This document shows, piece by piece, positions 52,506 to 58,646 of a stretch of 58,646 nucleotides of DNA. Positions within the stretch are counted from its first letter, which is position 1. Each line of letters opens with the position of its first letter. The notes beneath the pieces are model-generated. The model saw only the letters and a list, made by a program, of their open reading frames with translations. It was not told the DNA's origin and ran no database searches. Made by a program: the position numbers and the translations under genes. The DNA is from an uncultured Prevotella sp. (GTDB lineage: Bacteria > Bacteroidota > Bacteroidia > Bacteroidales > Bacteroidaceae), in NCBI GenBank assembly GCA_900768785.1, contig CAAGEG010000070.1, forward strand, positions 1 through 58,646. Reading direction: 5' to 3'.

Positions 52506-54008
52506 ATGAGCAATAAAAAAACATATATAACTCTATTTAGTAGTGCTGGCGTAGGCTGCTATGGTTTTAAGCTTAATGGCTTTGATTGTATTGCTACCAA
52601 TGAGCTGCTTGATGTGAGACTTAGCGTACAAAAGGCTAATCATAAGTGCAAGTATGAAACAGGCTACATAGGAGGAGACATTACCTCTGAGGAAACACAC
52701 GCAAAGCTCTTTAATGAGATTGGGATGTGGAAAGAAAAAGAGGATCTACAGCAAGTAGATGTAGTATTTGCTACTCCTCCTTGCCAAGGTATGTCTACAG
52801 TAAACTACAAGAAAGCTGATGATGAGCAAATAAGAAACTCTCTTGTAGTACAAGCTATAAAGCTTATCTCCCAAATCCAGCCAAAGATATTTATCTTTGA
52901 GAATGTTCGTGCATTTATGAAAACTATATGTACTGACACAGATGGCACTGATAAGCCTATTAGCGAAAGCATCTATAGTAACCTTGCTGATAGATATAAT
53001 ATTTTCCATAAGGTGATCAATTTCAAGGACTATGGAGTACCATCTAGCAGACCTAGGACTATTGTGATTGGTACAAGCAAAGAGTATCCAAATCTTTCTC
53101 CTCTTTCTCTATTCCCATCAAGACATAAAGAGATTAAGCTTAGAGAAGCTATAGGAGATTTGGCATCTTTAGAGTATGGTCAAAAAGACCGAGAGGACTA
53201 TCTCCATTTTGCGAGACTATTCCCTATTGAGCAGCTGGATTGGATTAAAAATATTAAAGAGGGTCAAAGTGCTTTTGACCAACCTATAGAGTTTCAGCCT
53301 GGTCGTTATGATGAGCAAGGCAATAAGGTTGTTAATAAAGGTGCTTATATGGGTAATAAGTATCGTAGACTGACTTGGGATAAGGTTTGCTCTTGCATAC
53401 ACACAAGAAATGATGTGCTTTCCAGCCAAGATACTATACACCCATCAGACAACCGAGTATTGAGCATCAGAGAGCTTATGAGGGTAATGACTATACCTAC
53501 TACTTTCCATTGGACTGACTATGATGAAGGCGTTACAATGGAAAATGCAGATGATTATCTAAAAGCAAATGAGCTTAATATTCGTAGATGTATAGGTGAG
53601 GCTGTACCTACTCAAATTATGAAAAGTGTATCAAGCAAGATAAAGCTTGCTTTGGATAGTACAATGACCAATCAAGCTGATTTCTTTAGCGAGATAAAAG
53701 ACTTGGAAATACCCAAAGACATTGTAAGAGTCAAGGTAAAAGATATACCAGCTCTAATAGATAGAGTCCATCAAATAGCTGGTCTTTTCGGTGACAAGAA
53801 TAAAGTAGAGCTGTATTGCGTAGATGGCTCTGCTGAGACCCTTAAAGACCTCAAGAAAGTACTCAAGGACTGGGATTTGGCTGATTTCATTAAAATAATC
53901 TGCATTACAGCCAATGAAGTCTCTAAATATTCCTATCAGCTTACCCTTGCTGATGGGAAATTGACTTTGTGTAATAGTACTCAACAACTATTCTTGTTTG
54001 ACCAATGA
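52506..54008 (+). CDS. DNA (cytosine-5) methyltransferase
   Basis: A 500-residue m5C methyltransferase, probably the protective enzyme of the island. Motif I is LFSSAGVGCYGF at the start, motif IV is ATPPCQGMS near residue 91 with the catalytic Cys, motif VI is FENVRAF near residue 130, motif VIII is SSRPRTIVIG, and motif X is GEAVPTQIM. All catalytic motifs look intact. The C-terminal ~120 residues beyond motif X form an extra domain. An in-frame ATG at 52476 would overlap the regulator stop; ATG 52506 (MSNKKTYITLF) is chosen because it places motif I near the N-terminus. It overlaps the next gene by 4 bases. Confidence 0.92.
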   Translation: MSNKKTYITLFSSAGVGCYGFKLNGFDCIATNELLDVRLSVQKANHKCKYETGYIGGDITSEETHAKLFNEIGMWKEKEDLQQVDVVFATPPCQGMSTVNYKKADDEQIRNSLVVQAIKLISQIQPKIFIFENVRAFMKTICTDTDGTDKPISESIYSNLADRYNIFHKVINFKDYGVPSSRPRTIVIGTSKEYPNLSPLSLFPSRHKEIKLREAIGDLASLEYGQKDREDYLHFARLFPIEQLDWIKNIKEGQSAFDQPIEFQPGRYDEQGNKVVNKGAYMGNKYRRLTWDKVCSCIHTRNDVLSSQDTIHPSDNRVLSIRELMRVMTIPTTFHWTDYDEGVTMENADDYLKANELNIRRCIGEAVPTQIMKSVSSKIKLALDSTMTNQADFFSEIKDLEIPKDIVRVKVKDIPALIDRVHQIAGLFGDKNKVELYCVDGSAETLKDLKKVLKDWDLADFIKIICITANEVSKYSYQLTLADGKLTLCNSTQQLFLFDQ

Positions 54009-57000
54009 ATACAAGCATTGACACCACTTTATTAGATGGTCTTATTGTAGGAAGAGTAGACCCACATATATACGCTTTTTCTACTGGTACTATCCCCAAC
54101 TATCTAAAGGTTGGAGATACTTATAGACCTGTAAATGTGCGTCTGGATGAGTGGAGGGTACACTTTAAGGACTTAGTACCTCTTTATGAGCACATAGCAA
54201 AGGTAGATAATGGTAATATCTTTAGGGATTACTCTGTACATTATTTCCTTGAGCACGACAAGCATCTTAGAAGACTTGAGCAAGGTACATTTGAGCTAGA
54301 GTACTACTCAAAAGAGTTTTTTGAGGGTGCTACTACTAATGATGTTGATGATGCTATAGCTGATATATGTAGGAGTGCTAGAGAGAATGATGGAAAGTAT
54401 AAGCTGTACTCTCCTGATTTTCTCCCTGTAGTATACAAGTTTGAGCGTGAAGAAAAGCCTTGGGATCTAAGACCTAACCAGCAAGCAACAGTAGACAAAT
54501 TCAAGGATGCTGTAGACAATAAGCATAGGTCTAACTTGCTTATGTATGCTGTAATGAGATTTGGCAAATCATTTACGGCTATGAGCTGTGCTGTAGAAAT
54601 GAAAGCTAGCCTGGTTGTAGTAGTGTCCGCAAAAGCTGATGTAAAATTGGAATGGCAAAAGACAGTAGAGATACCTGCCAATTTCAAAGGTTACTCATTT
54701 ATTGACTCCTCAGCTCTACTAACCAATCCAAAAGCCATTACACAAGCTCTCTCTAAGGGAGAAAGGCTAGTTTTGTTCCTGACTCTTCAAGACCTTCAAG
54801 GAGAAGAAATAAAGAAAAAGCACAAAGACTTATTTGCCAATAACATTGACTTGCTCATAGTAGATGAGACTCATTATGGAGCAAGAGGAGAAGAGTATGG
54901 CAAAGTACTTAGAAATAGTAAACTCTCTAAAGCTCAAATAACAAAAGAAATGGAGGGCTGTGAGACCTCTGATGAGTATGATGAGAATGAAGCAATAAAA
55001 GGGCTTAATTATAAAGTCCAGCTACACCTATCGGGTACTCCATATCGTATTTTAATGAATGATGAGGAGTTTACCAAAGAGGATATTATTGCCTTTTGCC
55101 AATTTACAGACATAGTTAATGAGCAAAAGAAATGGGATAAAGAGCATCTGGCTGAGGATGGAGTTAAAGAGTGGGATAATCCTTATTACGGATTTCCCCA
55201 AATGATACGATTTGCATTTAATCCAAATGAGTCCTCAAGAAAGCTATTAGAGCAACTTAGAAAAGATGGGGTGACTTATGCTTTCTCTGAGTTATTTAGA
55301 CCTCAGTCCATCACAAAAGATAGAGCTGGCAAATACAAAGAGTTTGTCCACAAGAAAGAGATACTTGATTTAATGCAAATCATTGATGGCTCTAAGCAAG
55401 AAGATGATCTATTAGGTTTCCTTGATTATGAAAAAATCAAGGATGGACAAATGTGTAGGCACATTGTATGCGTCCTACCTTTTAGAGCTTCTTGTGATGC
55501 TATGGCTGCACTCATCAAAGAAAATAAAAGAAAATTCCAAAATCTCAGCAAATATGAGCTAATCAATATTGCTGGATTAGAGGATGAGTATGCTAATGCA
55601 CAAGCTGTAATATCCAAAATAAAAGAGTATGAGGAGGCTGGTAAAAAGACTCTTACTTTGACAGTAAACAAGATGCTTACAGGTAGTACTGTAGAGCAAT
55701 GGGACACTATGCTTTATCTCAAAGATACAGCATCTCCTCAAGAGTATGACCAAGCCATTTTTAGAATACAAAACCAATACATCAAGACATATAAGGATGA
55801 GGAGGATAATGAGGTAAAATATAATATGAAACCTCAGACCCTACTTGTAGACTTTGACCCTAATAGAATGTTTAGGCTACAAGAGCTAAAGTCTCAATTT
55901 TACAATGTCAATGTAGATAAGAATGGTAACCTGAAATTAGAGCAGCGTATTAGGGAGGAGTTGCAAATATCTCCTATCATTGTCCTAAATAACAATAAAA
56001 TCAAAGAGGTTACTCCAGCCAATATCCTTGATGCTGTTCGTGAATACTCTAAGTCAAAGAGTGTGCTTGAGGAGGCTGTAGATATTCCTTTTGACTCATC
56101 TCTTCTTGATGACCCAATATTAAAAGAGGAAATTGAGAAGATGAAAGAAATAGATGCCAGCAAAGGGTTAGAGTTTAAGCCTATAGAAGATGGTGAGGAT
56201 GATGATATAGATATACCTACTGCTGATAATACATCCGAATCTAGTCAAGAGGATGGACAAGATGAGGATAAAGATGACAATAACAATGAGCAAGAGTCAA
56301 CTGAGCAAGATGACCTCAAGTCTTTAGAAAAGAAATTGTCAGCTTATTACTCAAAGATACTCTTTTACGCTTTCTTGACCAACTCACAGATAATGTCATT
56401 GGAGCAAGTGATAGAAAGCATTACTACTAATGAGGATAATAAGAGAATATCTCGCAACCTAGGACTTAGAGTAGGTATATTAAAACTTATTCAAGCAAAA
56501 TGTAATCCATTTGTGCTAAGCAAGCTGGACTTTAAGATACAAAACATTAATTCACTTATGCAAGACCCCTCTCTACAGCCAATGGAGAGAGCCAAGGTTG
56601 CAATAAAGAAATTTACAAGAATATCTGACTCTGAGGTAGTAACTCCTAAATACATTGCTGATGAGCTGGTGTCATTCCTACCTGCAAGCAAGATTGATGG
56701 GGGTACTATATTCTTGGATATTGCCTCTAAGCAAGGTGAGCTGGCTATAGCTTTGTTTGAGAAATATGCCAATATTCCTGAGGTAAGAAATAACATATAC
56801 TCATTGCCTACATCTCATATAACATATGAACTTACACGCAAGATGTATGAGATTTTGGGTATGCCTTTAGAGAATGTACTAAAGGGCTTTTACTCTGCTG
56901 ATTTTATCAATGATAATGAGGAGATGACTGATTTTATCAATAAGTTGCATCCTGATGTTATAATTGGTGGTCCTCCATTTAACTCTAATGATGGCGGTGG

Positions 57001-57934
57001 TAGAGGAGACTCTGCAAGTGCTCTATATCATAGGTATGTACAAGTTGCAAAAGAGTATGAGCCACAATATATATCTATGTATATGAAAGCTGTATGGTAC
57101 TCTGGCGGTAAAGGTCAAGGATTAAATGAGTTTCGCCAAGAGATGCTGGATGATACAAGATTAGCTATATTCTCTGATTATCCAGATCCCAAAGAGTGTC
57201 ATATTGATGGTATCAGTCTTAGAGGTGGTGTATGTGCTTTCTTATGGGATGCGAGTCACGATGGTACTTGTGAGTTTACTTGTCACATCAATGGCAAAGA
57301 GCATAAGGATAATAGGCTATTAAGGACTGATGGGGAAAGCATCTTGATTAGATACCCACAAGGTTTAACTATCCTTAAGAAAGTAAAAGCTTTTAATGAG
57401 GATGTCTTTGGTAATTGGGTATCAGGTAGAGACCCATTTGGCTTTGGTGATGGATTTGATGACTACAAGCATAATCCTACAGCAACGCAAAACACACGCT
57501 TATATTGTGTAAGAAAAGAGATAGGCTACATAAAGTGGAATAAGCTGGATAAAGAGTATAGACCCTTGGCTAACAAGTGGAAAGTACTTGTAGCAAAAGC
57601 CAGCCCTGGTGAGGACACCTTACCTCATTCTATCATTAGTGCTCCTATCATATCTGAGCCTAAGTCTGTATGTACAAATGGCTTGTTTGTGGTCAAAACT
57701 CTCAAGTCCAAAAAGGAAGCTCAAAATCTTGTAGACTATATGCACACAAGTTTCTTTAGATTTATGATGCTGCTGGCAAAAAATGGACACAACTTGACTA
57801 ATAATGTCTATAGATATGTCCCTGTAGTAGACCTCTCTAAAAAATGGACTGATGCAAAGCTTTTCAAGAGATATGGCATTACTAAGCCTGAGCAAGATTT
57901 CATTAAGAGCGTAATTAAAGACATAAATGACTAA
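54005..57934 (+). CDS. GIY-YIG-like/SF2 helicase/adenine-methyltransferase-like fusion (restriction-type)
   Basis: A 1309-residue protein. Residues ~15-75 resemble a GIY-YIG or T5orf172 nuclease (HIYAFSTGT, then YLKVGDTYRPVNVRL). Residues ~150-640 are an SF2 helicase: VMRFGKSFTA (Walker A, ~180), VDETHYG (DETH, ~286), LSGTPYR (~344) and QAIFRIQNQ (motif VI-like). A Glu/Asp-rich linker spans ~725-775. Residues ~880-1150 resemble an N6-adenine methyltransferase: LDIASKQGELAIALF is the motif I position and IIGGPPFNS the motif IV, where NPPF or NPPY is expected. The rest may be a target-recognition domain. The layout resembles single-polypeptide type I-like enzymes (LlaGI-type), with a different nuclease and a probably inactive methyltransferase. 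The gene overlaps the m5C gene by 4 bases. Confidence 0.8.
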   Translation: MNTSIDTTLLDGLIVGRVDPHIYAFSTGTIPNYLKVGDTYRPVNVRLDEWRVHFKDLVPLYEHIAKVDNGNIFRDYSVHYFLEHDKHLRRLEQGTFELEYYSKEFFEGATTNDVDDAIADICRSARENDGKYKLYSPDFLPVVYKFEREEKPWDLRPNQQATVDKFKDAVDNKHRSNLLMYAVMRFGKSFTAMSCAVEMKASLVVVVSAKADVKLEWQKTVEIPANFKGYSFIDSSALLTNPKAITQALSKGERLVLFLTLQDLQGEEIKKKHKDLFANNIDLLIVDETHYGARGEEYGKVLRNSKLSKAQITKEMEGCETSDEYDENEAIKGLNYKVQLHLSGTPYRILMNDEEFTKEDIIAFCQFTDIVNEQKKWDKEHLAEDGVKEWDNPYYGFPQMIRFAFNPNESSRKLLEQLRKDGVTYAFSELFRPQSITKDRAGKYKEFVHKKEILDLMQIIDGSKQEDDLLGFLDYEKIKDGQMCRHIVCVLPFRASCDAMAALIKENKRKFQNLSKYELINIAGLEDEYANAQAVISKIKEYEEAGKKTLTLTVNKMLTGSTVEQWDTMLYLKDTASPQEYDQAIFRIQNQYIKTYKDEEDNEVKYNMKPQTLLVDFDPNRMFRLQELKSQFYNVNVDKNGNLKLEQRIREELQISPIIVLNNNKIKEVTPANILDAVREYSKSKSVLEEAVDIPFDSSLLDDPILKEEIEKMKEIDASKGLEFKPIEDGEDDDIDIPTADNTSESSQEDGQDEDKDDNNNEQESTEQDDLKSLEKKLSAYYSKILFYAFLTNSQIMSLEQVIESITTNEDNKRISRNLGLRVGILKLIQAKCNPFVLSKLDFKIQNINSLMQDPSLQPMERAKVAIKKFTRISDSEVVTPKYIADELVSFLPASKIDGGTIFLDIASKQGELAIALFEKYANIPEVRNNIYSLPTSHITYELTRKMYEILGMPLENVLKGFYSADFINDNEEMTDFINKLHPDVIIGGPPFNSNDGGGRGDSASALYHRYVQVAKEYEPQYISMYMKAVWYSGGKGQGLNEFRQEMLDDTRLAIFSDYPDPKECHIDGISLRGGVCAFLWDASHDGTCEFTCHINGKEHKDNRLLRTDGESILIRYPQGLTILKKVKAFNEDVFGNWVSGRDPFGFGDGFDDYKHNPTATQNTRLYCVRKEIGYIKWNKLDKEYRPLANKWKVLVAKASPGEDTLPHSIISAPIISEPKSVCTNGLFVVKTLKSKKEAQNLVDYMHTSFFRFMMLLAKNGHNLTNNVYRYVPVVDLSKKWTDAKLFKRYGITKPEQDFIKSVIKDIND

Positions 57935-58292
57935 TGGACATTAAAGACTTTATAAAGGAGTCTCTACTACAAATAGTAGATGGCATAACAAAGGCTAATA
58001 CAGCTCTAGAGGCTAAAGGTGCATCTATTCCTACAACAGGAGTAGCTGGAGATGGTGTATGGTGGACTCTTGTAAAAGAGGGTAAAAACCAGCACACAAG
58101 ACACGCTTTAAGAGAAGATTTTGACCTAGCTGTTACTGTCACCCAAAGTGATAATCTCAAGGCTGGAGGTGGCATATCTATAGCTTCTCTTTAAATGCTG
58201 GTACTACTTGCGAGAACAGCTCACAAAGCGAGTCTGTAAGTAGGATAAAGTTTACTATCCCTTTGGAGTTACCTAAGCTTAGTAAAAAATAA
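57934..58292 (+). pseudogene. Small trypco2-like protein, frameshifted
   Basis: The first frame encodes 86 residues: MDIKDFIKESLLQIVDGITKAN and on to GGGISIASL. It resembles small proteins of the trypco2 type, found near defence and protease genes; this assignment is weak. At 58186-58190 (TCTCT) the frame shifts by two bases; the other frame continues LNAGTTCENSSQSE, SVSRIKFTIPLELPKLSKK to a stop at 58292, the expected C-terminal beta-strand. The joined product would be ~118 residues. A 2-base slippage in the CT run or a sequencing error is the likely cause. It starts at the stop of the large fusion gene. Confidence 0.65.
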
Positions 58293-58297
58293 GGTTT

Positions 58298-58477
58298 ATG
58301 AAAATACTAGGAATAATCTTTTTAGTGCTAGCGGTGCTAAATCTATTAGTGGCATTAGTTGCTATGTCAAGTGGTGCTCCCTATGAAGCAATTACAATGA
58401 AATTTAATGCTTTCGTTTTAATTGCTATCTTAGGCGGTGCTTTGTACCATTTTGGAAAGAAAAAACAAAACAAATAA
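58298..58477 (+). CDS. Small membrane protein with two hydrophobic segments
   Basis: 59 residues, MKILGIIFLVLAVLNLLVA and on, with a second hydrophobic stretch AFVLIAILGGALYHF and a basic end (GKKKQNK). It begins 5 bases after the corrected stop of the previous gene and ends 3 bases before the right inverted repeat, so it is the last gene of the island. I do not recognise a family. Small membrane proteins of this kind occur in many defence loci, but that role is only a guess. Confidence 0.6.
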   Translation: MKILGIIFLVLAVLNLLVALVAMSSGAPYEAITMKFNAFVLIAILGGALYHFGKKKQNK

Positions 58478-58480
58478 ATT

Positions 58481-58564
58481 AACGTGAGTTTGACGAAATA
58501 TAAGTGCATGAAAATTTGGTGATTAGCGAAATTTGTTGTAACTTTATAGTGTTGAAATACAAAG
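58481..58564 (-). repeat. Right inverted repeat of the restriction-modification island
   Basis: The inverted partner of 51980-52049, with an extra 14-base segment (CATGAAAATTTGGT). That segment supplies a TTTG at 58515-58518, 20 bases before TAACTTTA at 58539-58546, so this copy has a rightward promoter that the left copy lacks. Confidence 0.85.
58515..58546 (+). promoter_or_regulatory. Promoter within the right inverted repeat
   Basis: TTTG, a 20-base spacer, then TAACTTTA (7 of 8 matches to the -7 consensus). It points to the partial frame at the window edge. Transcription would start just before the possible GTG/TTG start codons at 58549/58552. Confidence 0.6.
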
Positions 58565-58646
58565 CCTTCGTAGAATTCATATATGGCAAGCTGGTCGAAG
58601 ATAAAGGGTATATCAGCAAGAACCTTTTCCAACGCCTGTTTGTGGA
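58549..58646 (+). CDS. Unidentified partial open frame at the right edge
   Basis: An open frame beginning at GTG 58549 or TTG 58552, encoding LKYKAFVEFIYGKLVEDKG and on to LFQRLFV, cut by the end of the window. It begins inside the right inverted repeat, behind the promoter described above. The product may belong to the element that carries the repeats, for example a transposase; the visible 32 residues do not allow a family call. Confidence 0.35.
   Translation, partial: MLKYKAFVEFIYGKLVEDKGYISKNLFQRLFV

Overview
The window looks like a chromosome segment of a Prevotella-like member of the Bacteroidota. It is AT-rich, and the visible promoters have the Bacteroidota form (TTTG, about 20 nt, then TAnnTTTG). 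It carries two type IX secretion C-terminal domains, remnants of TonB-dependent receptors, Bacteroidota-type families (DUF2851, WbqC, DUF4369, DUF6088) and no Shine-Dalgarno-like starts. There is one tRNA (Asn) and no rRNA. All names come from reading translations and motifs; no database search was possible.

Layout. 1-470: tail of a secreted protein and its terminator. 891-6473 (minus): compact operon topA-aroK-speA-argB. 6823-8376: fluoride channel and a thioredoxin-like lipoprotein. 8789-8862: tRNA-Asn. 9170-11291: S41 protease and a Fur-family regulator. 11364-14234 (minus): wbqC-like, lepB, dapB. 14668-16471: a decayed zone with fragments of K+ uptake genes, an SGNH hydrolase with an in-frame amber stop, and the tail of a helicase. 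17192-20294: DUF2851 protein, MtaA-like methyltransferase and a stand-alone methionine-synthase activation domain. 20343-31559 (minus): beta-helix protein (GH141-like), GH31 glycosidase, a three-domain corrinoid methyltransferase fusion, an SSS symporter and a PL9-like secreted pectate lyase. 31903-42388: an island bracketed by 167-bp direct repeats holding an SDR, a Crp-like regulator, an AbiE-type toxin-antitoxin pair, a truncated integrase, a WG-repeat/YARHG lipoprotein and a group II intron with a frameshifted reverse transcriptase. 43006-51865: DEAD-box helicase, LOG-family protein, acetyltransferase-like protein, topoisomerase IV B subunit, second S41 protease and DUF389 protein. 51980-58564: a restriction-modification-like island bracketed by long inverted repeats.

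Two loci stand out. The first (18562-31559) puts pectin- and glycan-degrading enzymes beside a complete-looking cobalamin methyl-transfer set. One polypeptide joins a URO-D-type methyltransferase domain, a homocysteine methyltransferase domain and a cobalamin-binding domain; a separate MtaA-like protein and a detached reactivation domain are encoded nearby. I infer a route that moves methyl groups from a methylated plant-glycan product or other methylated compound to homocysteine. The second (52193-58477) encodes an XRE regulator, an intact m5C methyltransferase, a 1309-residue GIY-YIG-like/helicase/adenine-methyltransferase-like protein whose methyltransferase motif IV is GGPPF instead of NPPF, and two small proteins.

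A further theme is a set of short arrays in intergenic DNA. At least four loci have 4-5 imperfect units of exactly 22 bp, and others have 11-, 20-22- or 33-bp spacing, each with its own consensus. The spacing is close to whole turns of the helix.
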